Below are positions 27,590-39,390 of a stretch of 64,000 nt of DNA, one piece after another. Made by a program: the position numbers and the translations under genes. The notes under the pieces were generated by a model that worked only from the letters and a program-made list of their open reading frames with translations, did not search any database and was not told the DNA's origin. How positions within the stretch are numbered: the first letter of the stretch is position 1; each line of letters starts with the position of its first letter. This DNA is from Henricia sp. BOLD:AAB3569 (Eukaryota > Echinodermata > Asteroidea > Spinulosida > Echinasteridae): the NCBI GenBank assembly GCA_037783545.1, contig JBBELK010000093.1, positions 1,922,001-1,986,000 on the forward strand. The letters are read 5' to 3'.

Positions 27590-28960
27590 GGCAGCTTTCA
27601 TTGCGTGTCAGATAAGCACTGCCAATTGTTACATAATTCCTGATACAGGATGTCAAAATGTGTTTGGCATGAACAAACCATTCATTGCCAAAGGATTGTA
27701 AGGAAGTACCTACTTCCATGTAGGTTTCCCGGAATGTGTTAAAAGCATTTTATAAGTATTGGATAATCACTGCCCATGTTTTCATTAGAAATTGTAGAGG
27801 TGGTTACATATTCCGCAATGGGTTCAATCTACTTTTCAAAAGTTCTGTAAAAGTCATTGTTGAATTGAGTGTGTTATGTACATGCAGGTTGGGAATTTGC
27901 AGTTCTGCATTAATTTGTGCTTGATATACATTGTAGTTGATATTTAAATGTACACCGACCAATGACACCCAAACTGTGAGAATGACATTTTTAAGTAACT
28001 TTTTTTGTGTATAGACCGTGTAAGTCTAGTTTGGGGTCACACTTCCGGAGACCAGTCGGGGAATGGCAATTGGCAATTAGGTTTTAACGTTGTGACGATC
28101 ATCTTTGAATTACCACTTTACCGTACCACGTTTGTAAGCGCCCAAACATCAATAAATGGAAAAGGCACCTTAAAATGTTGTTCGAGTTTGTCACCAACAA
28201 ATAAAAATGTTTGACCTTTTGTTTCCGGTGTACAAATGGCAAGCTCAGGCTTGGTGCATCTCAGAAATATTAACGTGGCTAAACAAATATCTGGTTTGAA
28301 TGTCAACTTGAACGTTCACTTCTGTTGAGTAGATAAAAACCACCAACAAAAACCTGAACAAATAAAGTATACACACAGCTAGGACAGAATATCGCAAAGT
28401 CCATCCGATGGCCTGACATCCCATCTATGGAGAGTATGTACTCCTAGTCACTCCATACATTGGAAACCACAGATGACATATCGGCTGTATGAGCCAGTGT
28501 GGCTGGTAAAACGACTTTTCATATCTTACCCTACCTTATTCACAAATGCTGAATTGGACAAAGGTCTGACCAGGCAAAGCTAAATCCAGTGTAAACATGC
28601 CTCTAAATAGGTAGAAAGGTCAAATGGTAAAAAGTAGCAAGACACTTGGTTGAGACTCTAGATGCTCTATTTTGTACTCTTTACATAAATCACAGTACTG
28701 CTTTATTGGATTTCTGTGAAGACTAACTTTGCATTAAACAATAAAACAGAAATATCACAAAAATAAGATTACAAAATATTAGAGTTATTCATATTATACT
28801 ATTTATGAAACAAAACCCATGCAAGACACTGTATAATACATGTAATAAATACTCATACATTTAACAGAATCACTGAAATTCCATCAAAAATGTAAAGATA
28901 ATTCCTGGTCAAGATAGCATGGAAATGAACAAAATCTTCACCTTCTACTTCTGTGGGCCA
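27590..28960. other. Stretch without recognised gene
   Basis: AT-rich. I find no exon, RNA gene or clear inverted-repeat element. Confidence 0.4.
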
Positions 28961-28984
28961 GGCTTGCATCCGGGCCAGTATCAA

Positions 28985-29190
28985 AATGAATTGGTTTTTT
29001 ATTTATATACCACATCCAACAGCGGAGGGACCGCCAATTACAGGAATGGGAGCAAGTGTGGTTGAGTGCCTTGCTCAAGGGCACAGGTGCCACAACCCGT
29101 CACGGCCAGGAATCAAACCTACATTCTAGTACTAGCACAGGAACTTAAGTTCGACGCACTAGACCGCTCGGCCATAACACCCCATTTTGT
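28985..29190 (-). repeat. tRNA-derived SINE, minus orientation
   Basis: The minus strand reads ggtgttatggccgagcggtc (box A-like) and ggtttgattcctgg (box B-like), followed by gcccttgagcaaggcactca and a ttggatgtggtatataaat tail. It is of the same Leu/Ser-like head type as the other SINEs. The box spacing is too long and the arms mispair, so it is not a functional tRNA. Confidence 0.75.
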
Positions 29191-29199
29191 TCAGTTCAT

Positions 29200-30260
29200 G
29201 CATGAATCTGTGGGTTTTCTGTACAATATGGCGAAAGGAGAGTTTTCTCCAACCTCTAATGAGCATTTCCTCATTGTCTCTTTACATGTAGTTCAGTTTT
29301 CTTTAGGCGTGTGTATGCAAAGAGGAGCACTTAGTTTCAGTAGCAAAAAAAAAGAAAGAAAATAAACTAGAGTATAACTCAACTTGATATACCAAGTTTT
29401 GGACTATTTCCGATTCTAGCAAACAAGTTGACTTGCACTTGTTACCAAGCCAGCTTGCCAACTTGCTCCGAAATTGCCCTGGATAAATCATTTGCAGCCA
29501 ACAAAGGTGGACCCAAAACGGATGTTTTCACCTTGAATCTGGTGGGCACTGGTTCAGAGGAAACCCGTGCCAACCGGTTTCTGACTTTAACTGGAATGCC
29601 AAACGGAGGAGCATGTGATTTTTTATTATTTTAGATCTGTGGTTTGGCACAGTCTTTGCTTTGAGAGAGAAAAATGTGCATGTGCGTCAGCAAATAGATT
29701 CTTGGGCTTAAGTAGATTCCAAGGAGGGCAAACGCTTGGCAAGAATATATCCAACCTCAAATTACCTTACATTACAAAGCTTCTGCGTGCTAATGCATTT
29801 AACAAAACAATTGGTTATTATCAAAAGCTCACAAGTACACGTACAACAAACTGAATTTTACTGGTAATTTTATTTATTTAATTTCATAATTGATTTTTAA
29901 CATTGATTTTAAATTAATACCAGTGATTATCCAAATCTCAATTTATTCCAGCCTTGCAGGAAATCTCATTGTCCAAACCAAAAACATAATAATTACTCAT
30001 TTCCTTTCGCATGCAACTGGAAATGTTCCAATTTGTAATTAAGATGTTTTTCTTTGAGATTCACATTATCTACATACAATGATACACCTGAGGTTAACAC
30101 ACTTACATGTAAGTAAGGACTGGTATGATGCGCAGTTCCATGAAAACAAAAGGCGGAAGATTTTAATTAAGCAAGGTCAAATACTTCAATGTCGCACGTG
30201 CTGTGGTCAAACATGTTTTTGTGGGTTTTTATCATTGTACTACAGCATTTTATACCATAT
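29200..30260. other. Stretch without recognised gene
   Basis: Open frames near 29066-29634 lack domains and splice support. No repeat ends were found. Confidence 0.4.
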
Positions 30261-30267
30261 AGCATTA

Positions 30268-32012
30268 GGCTAATGAAACTCGATGTTATGTTTCCCGTAA
30301 CCCGCCCGCGTTTGGATTTTTCGGCCGCGTTTGAGATGCCAAAATCCTAAAACAATTCATTATTTTGTATTTTCCCAAAAATATCAAGTTTTTAATTTTT
30401 TTCTCCTGCCATTTTGGTTGGATTTTTAAAATCAGCGCTCGAATTTAACATTGCTCATTCTCGTCCTCCCGCCAATAAAAATTTTTAACGTCATTTTCTT
30501 CCCCCAAAAATATACCCCAGTAGCAGAGTACGTACTAGTATTAAGCGCGGCTGGCCGCCGGCACGTGAACAGTGATTTACAATAAATTCCTGGAGAAGAC
30601 AGCGCTGCCATTTTTTTGCATGTTCCCGGTGTGCAAAACCCTGCACGTACGTACGCGCAAGCCCGGCGCGCTGCTGTACAAACACAACTGTCCACTCCAT
30701 CGTAGTTATTAGATCGGTGGTTTGCAGCTGCGAGTGCTAGCCTAGAACTACACAAACTACAAATGGCCGATTGTATTTATCGTTAGCGAGCGGCGCGGAC
30801 CACAAATGGGCCATCGTACGTAGGCCTGCTGACACTTAAGTTGACTGCGGCTAGCTTTATACTACTGTCGACGCATCAGAATCGTAAATCGCACATGTCG
30901 CATCGTTCGTCGTGTTTTGGAGAGATCTCAAGAAGGTTAAATCATGCGAGACAGATAAAATGTTTGTGTCAGTGAAGATACAGGAAGGGGGTGTAACCAA
31001 GATGCCATGGACTATCACGACTGTGTCTCAAACGTGCACTTTGTTGCAGTTATTTGAGTCAATTGTTGAACTCGGTAACGACAGTGTAAATCATCATGAC
31101 TGTTGTACCAATATCTGTCTATGTTCAATGTTGGATCTTCACAACAGTCCTACATGTCCAAAGCAGCTGTTGATCCGGGGGCGGTCAGACAAGTCGACCG
31201 TTGAGACAACTCGACTTGAGACAAGTCGACCGTTGAGACAACTCGAAAGACAAGTCGACCGTTGAGACAAGTCGACCGTTGAGACAAGTAAAAGGGGGGA
31301 GGTGATGGTGCTTTATACCCATTCAGTGACACGGCCGTTCTGGTCGACATGTTTTTATTGTTTGAAAATAAAATGTTATTTTAATTTCAAAATTTAAGTG
31401 TGTCCGCTGAGTTGTCTCAGCGGTCGACTTGTCTCGAGTCGAGTTGTCTCAACGGTCGACTTGTCTGACATCCGTTGATCCTACATGTCCAAAGCAGCTG
31501 TTGACCTGGCCAAATGCTTGGCTCACGAAATTTGTCAAGTTTTTGGCAATTTTGTGTGCTTTGAAGTACAAACAACTGAAGAGATATGTAACCGTTTTAG
31601 TAACACCTGGTACAATCACAACAACTTAGTGCATTAAAAACCATACCTCCTGTTGATGAGAATGTAAGTTAAATAAAGGTACAAAAGCATGGTTTGCAAT
31701 TCCCTTTTGAAATGTGTGGACTGTTATAAATGTGTTTTGTTATTTAAATATATCTTGATCCTTAAATAAATCATAAATACCTGGGAAATGGTGAAGGATA
31801 TTTTAATAAATACAAATTTGTGTCTAAATTGATCAGGGTTGTGTTTTAACACACTATCAGAGGGTATAGAGCGCGCTAAGTTTTGATCAAAAAGCCGTTA
31901 CTTTGCAAATAATGAAATGCTGAAAAATAATGAATAATGAATAATGAAATAGTTGCCTCATTTGGGCTTGACAAAAATGTTACGGGAAACATAACATCGA
32001 GTTTCATTAGCC
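30268..32012. mobile_element. PIF/Harbinger-type DNA element, 1.75 kb, perfect long terminal repeats
   Basis: The terminal repeats are perfect over 34-35 bases, beginning GGCTAATGAAACTCGATGTT. TTA lies on both sides (TWA rule), and there is no mismatch between the arms, so it is probably recent. No transposase or Myb-like frame is recognisable inside, so it is non-autonomous. It contains a second insertion at 31185-31470. Confidence 0.8.
31148..31504. mobile_element. Nested element with GTCGAC-repeat arms between 26-bp direct repeats
   Basis: The arms start GTCAGACAAGTCGACCGTTG on the left and pair with the right arm over about 60 bases. Each arm holds about 30-bp subrepeats (GAGACAAGTCGACCGTTGAG and GACAACTCGA). 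Outside the arms, 31148-31173 and 31479-31504 are identical 26-bp direct repeats (tcctacatgtccaaagc...). Either this is an unusually long target duplication or the host sequence already held a short tandem. Confidence 0.65.
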
Positions 32013-32146
32013 TTATGTAAGTATGTAATCATACTTGCGTAATGCTCTCTAAAAGTGCTTTAACATGTCATTGTCATTACTCGATACTGTTTTCCCATTT
32101 TGTAGTTCATTTAACATCTGTCCAAATAATTGAATGCACAAGTATG

Positions 32147-33411
32147 TCAGCGTTCGCCCTTAACTTTTTTCCCAACTGGCCACCAGGACCAGTTGGCTTA
32201 AGTTTTGACTGGCCCGTTGGCGTTTCAAGTGGCCCGGTTCAAATTTCAATTTTGGTTGTTCATTTTACACACAGTCGACCTTTAGTGTTTGCAATAAACA
32301 CATTTGAGTGAATATAAAACTAGGAAAGTTTGATAGTCAAGGTTCTCCCCAGTACAAGTTTGAAAATGTGTGGTGAATTTTTTAGCTATTCTTGGATCTC
32401 AAAAAAGGCTCCTTTGTTTAATACAAAATCACATGGATGCATGTTTTTGTGGATATTTAAATATTTTTACTAACAAAATTTTAAAAAAATTGGCAGTGAA
32501 GCATTTATAAATTTAATGCAAACACTTTATGGAGGCCAACATAATTTTTTTTAAAAATATTTGTCAACATTTATCCACAGTTAGTACATTTTTGTATGAT
32601 GACTTTTTCATTACATTTTCACCTTTTGGAAGTCAATAAGCTGCAATCTTACAACCCAAATCCACTGTGACAGTCTGGTCGTCTTGTAAAACTTTTTTTA
32701 TAGACCAGGCTGCTTGCCGGCCCGGGAACTGCACGATCTGCAGGATCGACATCGCTAACGGACCCGGCCAGTATCCGTTCAGCTTTAAAAATTATCACTG
32801 CACGGCACGGCCTTGCCTTGGATGGACGGGGCAAGGACTGCAGGCCAGGCAAGCCGTGCCAGCAAACCTGCCGGCGAGAGCGGCCGGTCAACTCTAGGCG
32901 CAGCGGGCGCCAAAAACATGCAAAAACACGCGGTGGTCGCACACGACACACTAGTCTACACGGACGTTTCATGGCGCCATCTTGGTAACTAGACTTGCAC
33001 AAATCTGAATCGCGACTCATTGCAGTCGCGGTCTGCACGCGCGCCCAGTTTACATACAATCACGCACGCACATAAGTGTCTTGGTGCGGACGGAAGTGTC
33101 ATAGACTTGGACAAGTCTACATGTATTTACTGTCAACGGAGGGCGCTGTTTTCTTGCTTGGTAAAAACAAGATGGACGACGACCATGCGTGCGTAAAAAA
33201 AAGTGGAAAATAAAATCTGCCACGCTGAACAAAAATGCGGAAACATGAAGAAAAAAAGCGCATTAAGGAAATTAACGCGGAAATTTCACATACATGGCAT
33301 GGGTCTATTTGAATTCAACTGGACAACCGGACCATTCGGGGAAGCTTTCTAAGCTGGCCCGAGACGATTTCAACTGTCATTTGGCCAACGGACCAGTGCT
33401 AATTCGAACGC
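32147..33411. mobile_element. Probable DNA element with CAGCGTTCG ends
   Basis: The left end CAGCGTTCG and right end CGAACGCTG pair, with looser subterminal pairing (aactggccaccaggacc with the inverse of ggccaacggaccagtg). GTATGT lies at both borders. The interior includes a GC-rich block (32690-32960). The boundaries are less sure than for the other elements. Confidence 0.4.
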
Positions 33412-33704
33412 TGTATGTACGTACACAGTATTTTCCAGGAAATTACCAAACCATGTTTGGGGTCGAAATGCATCAATGGACCCTGGGAAGAGAAATATAC
33501 ATTTAATGCCATGCCCTTTACAGACTGTGCAATTTTTTGGTTAATTAAAGCCCCTGCTCACTATTGGGAATCTCGAAAATCAGAAATGTTCACAGATTTA
33601 CACATATCTTACACAATACATGTATGATGACGGTAGTAAACTTCCCCTAAAATGGTTTTGTCTTTGAGAAATGAGTAAGACAATTATTTTTTGTCTCATG
33701 AAAT

Positions 33705-33990
33705 GAAAATTCACTTCGCACTGCTTCGTCCTGTACCACTTCACCCAAACACCAATTCGACCGAATGTCACTTCACCCCAAAAACACTTTGTGCACAGGC
33801 CGTGGTTTAGGGCGAAGTGGTTTTTTGGCGAAGTGACTGTAAAGCTTTTTTTGACCATTTCTTAAAAGTTAAACGAGGTACATGTACGGAGCCGACTTTT
33901 ACTCAGGTTGGTTTTAATCATGCATATCTTCAATCACACAGGAAAATAAAACTATTTGTAACAGTTTACTAATCATGTGTTCTAACTTTA
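33705..33990. repeat. Reverse-oriented copy of the GCGAAGTGG repeat
   Basis: It matches 690-1012 on the opposite strand, including atgcatatcttcaatcacac and ggtttggcgaagtg-like blocks. Confidence 0.65.
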
Positions 33991-33999
33991 AGGTAACTA

Positions 34000-35015
34000 T
34001 ATTAAATATTACAACACAAAATAGTAAACAAGTGAGACTATCAATTTTAATTCCAAAATTAAATGAAATATCTGATTTTATACAACACCCAAGTAGATCC
34101 TTGTCATTTGATTGATGGATTGTGCATCATATGGCATTTAATCTGTTGTTCTATTGCATGCTCATTTTGTACTAGGGACATTAGGGCTGTAAGTACTTCT
34201 TCATGTTCTCTGATGCTTTCCAATTAAATGACAAAAATCTCTTTAGACATAAGACAACTAATTCCTCATTCATTCAACGGCATGTATATTTTCAATCGTT
34301 GAAAGATGTAAAGTTCAATTTTTAACTCAGGAAAATACTCATATACCATTGAATTCAAACATTCTTTTTGTGTATACCATGAACAAATGTTCATTTGTTA
34401 ATTATCTAAATTTAGGAAGACAGACTACTTTAATTCAATGCAAAATTGATGAGTAGAGAAATCCCGAGTGAATCAGGATTTGTACCCGAGTCCTCTGGTG
34501 TAGCATTCCACAACTTTATTAACTTAACTATCAAACAACTATTTGCTATTTTCATGGAACAGCTATATTGGCTTAACAGTGGTTGCTGTGATGTTGGCAT
34601 GATTTAAGACAGTAGTGGCATTTGAGAACAAAGAAGCCTACTCCGAGTAAAACCAACTTACACCAGAGCATTCTTTTTGACACTATACGTGATAGTGATA
34701 CACATGTCTGCCCCGGTGCCAGCCATCACTGCCCAACTCGCGGGAAGGCTCAGTGTAATGACATACCTAGTAACCCTGTGGAAGGTGTGAGTAGTGAAAC
34801 ATGGGGGACAATTTGGAATCACAACACGAGTACGAAAACGAGAACAAATGAATGACACAAAATATGGATACACATTTTCCTTAATTAGAAGATGTCTGTG
34901 GGCATTGACACAGTTTAACATTACCTCTAGGACAACTAATTTCGCGTGGTGCCATCTTCATTTTTTCCTCGCAAGTCAAACGATTAAGAGTGTTTTTAAA
35001 ATCCCCACCTGGTAA
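34000..35015. other. Stretch without recognised gene
   Basis: A frame at 34622-34855 is short and has no recognisable domain or clear splice pair, so I do not call it a gene. Confidence 0.4.
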
Positions 35016-35155
35016 GGGGCCATCCATAAAGTACCTACAAACGGAGGAGGGGAGGAGAGGGGGGAGAGGGGAGGGAGGGAGGAGGGAGGGGGAGGGAGGA
35101 GGGAGGAGGGGGAAGTGGGTGGGGAGTCTAAAAAGTCGGCATTTTGTGCGTCTGT
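35016..35155. repeat. Worn copy of the GGGGCCATCCATAAAGTA MITE with purine tract
   Basis: It begins TAA then GGGGCCATCCATAAAGTACC, and ends with ctaaaaagtcggcatttt, but the right terminus has decayed. The middle is a GGAGGG purine run (35041-35115). Confidence 0.7.
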
Positions 35156-35159
35156 ACTA

Positions 35160-36150
35160 ACAACCTTTGACCTGTGTTCCCAGAATTCAAAGCAAAACCC
35201 TGTGGCATTTGTTTTGCTTCTTCTGGATGCTTCCTAAGGTGTAAACTCGTGTAATTCAGTGTAAATAATTCGAACACCACATGTTCCATTGTGAAAAAAA
35301 ATTTGCATGTATAACCTCTTTTTGAATACAACCGTGCAAGAACTCACATGGATTTCATTCAGGCAAATATAAGGGTTAAAGATATATGCAGTATTTCCAA
35401 CTTTTAAACCTTCAACTCTATGCCTGGTTCACCCCGGGTAGAACTTATTCTAGCACAGACTTAAATATGCTGGTAGTGTGAAACACGTAGGATCAAAACT
35501 TGCTAGGCCGGTCGAGCACCAACATTCTTTTGTGGATATGCAATGCTGTTATTCCGAGAATTTCATATGCAAGTGATACAATGGCCCCTTTAAATGCTAC
35601 CAAATTAATCAACAACAATCACTTTCGGACAATGGGCAATCAGCAAGTATATGGTCAGGTTTAACTAGAAACACCTGGTATTTGCCACTGAGCGCATGCT
35701 GTTGCAATTTGCAAAGAAACTCAAACCTCAACATTAAGATTTCCTGGGTTATATAACAAAAGGAAAAAGTAAGGCCAAAATAACGATGATGGTCAAGGAT
35801 ATAAAACCAAATACTGTACACAGTGCAATAAAGCCCCATCCTCATTGGATTTTTATTTGTCCTTTAGCAATATTAAAGGAGTGTGACCAGATTTTTCTAA
35901 AGAATGAAAGACAACAGGAAATTTGCATTCCCCGTTTGGATGCCGAAGCAAAAAGGTTGATATAATCACTGCATTGCTTTGTGTAACCGGATAAATTAGT
36001 TGACAAAACATTGGTGGATTACCGGCGATAACCCTGGAATTATACGTATTGGGGGCGTGAAATTTTAGAATGGTAATGAGAAAAATATGACACATAATAT
36101 GATATCAAAATCTCAACACCCATGGGAAAAATGGGGGCGGGGGGTGGGGG
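35160..36150. other. Stretch without recognised gene
   Basis: It contains a fragment near 35425-35480 (accccgggtag, gtagtgtgaaac) related to the repeat at 17039-17724. Nothing else was assigned. Confidence 0.4.
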
Positions 36151-36157
36151 GGGGGGG

Positions 36158-36294
36158 GGTCCTATTTCATAAAGCCCACTTAGAAACATTCCTAAAATAA
36201 ACATTCTTAACTCATGTTTTTAAAGATAGGAAAAATTAGATTTATTGTTCCTAAATCCGCATAAGAATGTTGTTAACTTCTATGAAAAAGGACC
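36158..36294. mobile_element. Short MITE, GGGTCCTATTTCATAAAG ends
   Basis: The left end GGGTCCTATTTCATAAAGC (following a G-run) pairs with the inverse of the right end tatgaaaaaggaccc. It is about 137 bp, and the target duplication is hidden by the G-run. Confidence 0.5.
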
Positions 36295-36421
36295 CTGGTC
36301 ATGCTCCTTTAAGTTCTATGCAGAAAAGCCTAGGAAACTTTCCTATCAGCTACATGTACTTTCCCTTGAATCCAATGGCTTTCTTGACCTACCAATATCA
36401 AGCCGCAAGAAATGCAATATT

Positions 36422-36668
36422 GGGTCTTTCTATAAATTAGGGGTCCAATGTTGGTGTCCCCCGTTACATTTTACATTATGTTTTTGTAAGTTTAGGACAC
36501 ATTCTTTAAATACTTTTCATCTCAAAGAGTGAGTACATAAAGTACAATTCATACAAAATGGTTTAAAAGCCATTTTAATGATTTTTGTACAAAAAATAAC
36601 ACTAAGGTGTAACGGCACGAGGGACACTAAATGTCACACTTTTGGACCCCTAATTTATAGAAAGACCC
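36422..36668. mobile_element. MITE with GGGTCTTTCTATAAATTAGG ends and TATT flanks
   Basis: The ends pair perfectly over about 25 bases (GGGTCTTTCTATAAATTAGG and on through gtccaa) and then loosely. TATT lies directly outside each end. It is 247 bp and non-coding. Confidence 0.75.
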
Positions 36669-36669
36669 T

Positions 36670-37275
36670 ATTGCAAAATTCTGACAAAATTAAAGTCATT
36701 TCAGAAAAAAAGTTCCAATGTAAGTATTCATGCGTAGCACAATTTCAACAAGTCGCGTTTGCATCTGCAGCACCTCGGTTATCTAAAACTGTAGACAATT
36801 TTAAGATTAAACTGAAGACATTTAATGAGTCTTCAGTTCATGTGTAGCATTAAACTTTTTGCACTTGAGCATCCCTTGGAAAGATATGTTGCACGTTATA
36901 AATGTCTAGTATTAACAAGTTTAATAATTTTGTACACTTTCACAACAGATATTTTCACCAATTCAGAAGCAAACTACAAATTTACAGAAGAGTACCCCTT
37001 TCCATGGATAATCACATTTCCTTAAGAACATATTTTAGTTATTGTCTGGTTTTAAATTATGGGTTTAAAAAGGAATAATGCTGTCCATATTTTACAGGAA
37101 ATGTGGCTTGCCGACAATGTAGGACCCCTCCCAATGTGGGACCCCCACCCAGTCTGGCCAAGACGCCTTCCTTTGTGGTTGTCAAATGTCTGTTTTTTTC
37201 TCAAGCACTGAAAGGAACACTTTGTGTAAATTTTGCAAAGTCTATTTTAGAACATATCTGCACCCATATATAACT
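36670..37275. other. Stretch without recognised gene
   Basis: AT-rich. A frame at 36578-36847 partly overlaps the MITE and has no domain. Confidence 0.4.
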
Positions 37276-37280
37276 TCTTT

Positions 37281-37593
37281 TCCCTGTATAGGACGACCGT
37301 TTTGGGCAGAGTGCTCTGGGGGACCACTAAAACGGCAAATTTGTCGGCAAGAAACTCTGCCGTTGACACCCATTTTCTCGACTTAAAGTTCTCATAAAAA
37401 TGTTTTTCGACCTAGACCGAAATGGTTCGCGACCTAAAAAGAATGGTAAAAAACCTAATAAAAATGATTTTTGACCTAAAAATATGGTTTTAGAGGCAAA
37501 AAACATTAAGACGAACGGTTTTTGGTCGTCCTAACACGGCCGGTCGTCTTAACAATACCTTTTTTATCCAAAACCGGTCGTCCTATACAGGGA
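37281..37593. mobile_element. MITE, TCCCTGTATAGGACGACCG ends
   Basis: The left end TCCCTGTATAGGACGACCG pairs with the right end CGGTCGTCCTATACAGGGA. The interior repeats gacctaaaaa and aatggtttt-like words, also found in the 53528-53815 element. Confidence 0.75.
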
Positions 37594-37599
37594 AAAAGT

Positions 37600-38200
37600 G
37601 GTTATATACATTCCTGTGGTCTGTACACCAGAGACCTTTTCCTGTTTTGAAACACTTCAATGGTTTTAGTCACACAGGGGTCCGTTTTGTTTTACCAATA
37701 TGACACACATTTATAACCCGCAACCCAACAAAATGCCTTTTTAAGATACAGCACTTATGCATTTCTGATAAATAAGTGTGTAGGACTGGATATTTATTTT
37801 TGTGTAATTAGTTTAGCCTTGGGGCGAGACTACTGCTAAAATGCCTTGTCACCTTCCGTCCTTCTGCTCATCCAATTAGTTCTTATAGAAATGCACTTTA
37901 TACATGGCGCACTAATACAATAGTTGGCATTGTAGAGTTGTGGTTGCTACATTACGTGTTCAGGCTGTGTGTCGCTCATTTCAAGTCTACCTCAGAGCAG
38001 ACGATAGTCCTTTTTACGAGCCATAAACAAGAGGGTGGACCAACACTACATGTAGATGTAGTTTCTACCATGCATAGGGTGGCCACTGTCTAGTCCGAGG
38101 ATTACTGCTGGGGTTTTTTGTTTTCCTCTATGATCCTTCAAGGGTGTGAAATAAACTGACATCACAAAGCACAGTAGTCCTAACCAAGTTGCTCTAACAC
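37600..38200. other. Stretch without recognised gene
   Basis: No supported exon or repeat ends. Confidence 0.4.
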
Positions 38201-38203
38201 TAG

Positions 38204-38360
38204 CAGCCGATTTCACAAAACCTTAAGCACTGTGTAAGCCCACTTGCGCAACTTTTTATTGCGTAAGTTGCGCAACATTTCAGCAATAATTACGCGCAAG
38301 CTACAGGGCTTATGCCATTTTTAAAAGTTGTGCAAGCTATGCACTTTGTGAAATCGGCTG
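38204..38360. mobile_element. MITE, CAGCCGATTTCACAAA ends
   Basis: The left end CAGCCGATTTCACAAA pairs with the right end TTTGTGAAATCGGCTG, with an inner pair aagcac/gcgcaa. It is 157 bp. A poly-C run follows at 38382-38419. Confidence 0.7.
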
Positions 38361-38381
38361 AAGGTCCTACAGGGGTAATCT

Positions 38382-38419
38382 CCCCCCCCCCCCCCCCCCC
38401 CCCCCTCCCCCCCCCCCCT
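38382..38419 (+). repeat. Poly-C run
   Basis: About 38 bases of almost pure C. Its length may be unreliable in assembly. Confidence 0.85.
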
Positions 38420-39390
38420 GTCTGCGCTAACAGTAGGCACTCCCTCGCGTGTTACTACATTACTACTTTTTCAGAAAACATGAAAACTAAACATACTTTA
38501 TCAGTTATGCTATTTCAGCTTTGAAAAAAAAAGACCATTAGAAGTGATAATGTGGACATTTTCCTCAAGGAAAAATCAATTCAGGGCAACCCCTTCAATG
38601 GCTTAATATTTCATCTTAGTGTCTAGTTTTTTTCTAATTATACACAGTGTAACTGGAGCAATAATCGTATTATTGATCGGAACTTGTACTTGTAGTGTGC
38701 CTCTTATTAAAGACAAAAAACAAATTAGAGATCCCAGCAGAGTTGGTAGTGATAAGTGACAATGACAACAGTACATCTCATGATGTAGACAATTTGATAT
38801 CTGTACTTCAATGTGAGCTTCGGGAATTCAAAACAAAATGAACATTGTTATCACCAACCAGTAATCCTATTATTGAAGATGAACAAAATTGAAACCCAAC
38901 AGTTTTTACTACACACGATGAAATCCGTAAAGAAAATAAAACCCTCTCATCCAGCGCAAACAATATGGTGCCCAAGCTATTTTAAAGTGGGATTCTAATA
39001 ATGGTTGTTTTAAGCTTTTTTACAGTTTTATATCGAGTAGTATATATGTTTTCAATAAAACAACTGAAAAGATATCGAAAATCCCAAAGAAAAAGAGTAA
39101 AAAATCGTCGAAAAGAAGCTCTTTAAAATACCCGCGCCGAGTTCAAAATGAAAAAAGGGCGATGACGTCATAATCATATGCAATGACCCGAGTGATGTCA
39201 TTTTTGGGAGTCGCGTTACCAAGCACTTACCAGTATATGACGCTCACGTGCATAGTATACTATACTGCACTCAGGGAAATTCTAGTGTGTCTATTTTGCG
39301 AGCCTTTTTGCAAGCTTTTTTGTGATCCAAAAACGGCAAAAAAATCAGCCCTTCTTTTTGTCGCAGTAGATAAGCCAGAGAGTGTTTACC

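Noticed and set aside
28985-29190. Possible tRNA-Leu/Ser gene on the minus strand
   Set aside because: Box spacing and arms are wrong for a tRNA, and the following sequence matches the SINE body found at 19.1 and 27.3 kb.
34622-34921. Open frames on both strands
   Set aside because: No domain, no clear splice pair, and cysteine content alone is not enough.
39382-39390. Upstream GTG start giving MFT before the THAP domain
   Set aside because: Animal genes start at ATG; the ATG at 39391 has a good context and places MPQSC at the usual THAP start.
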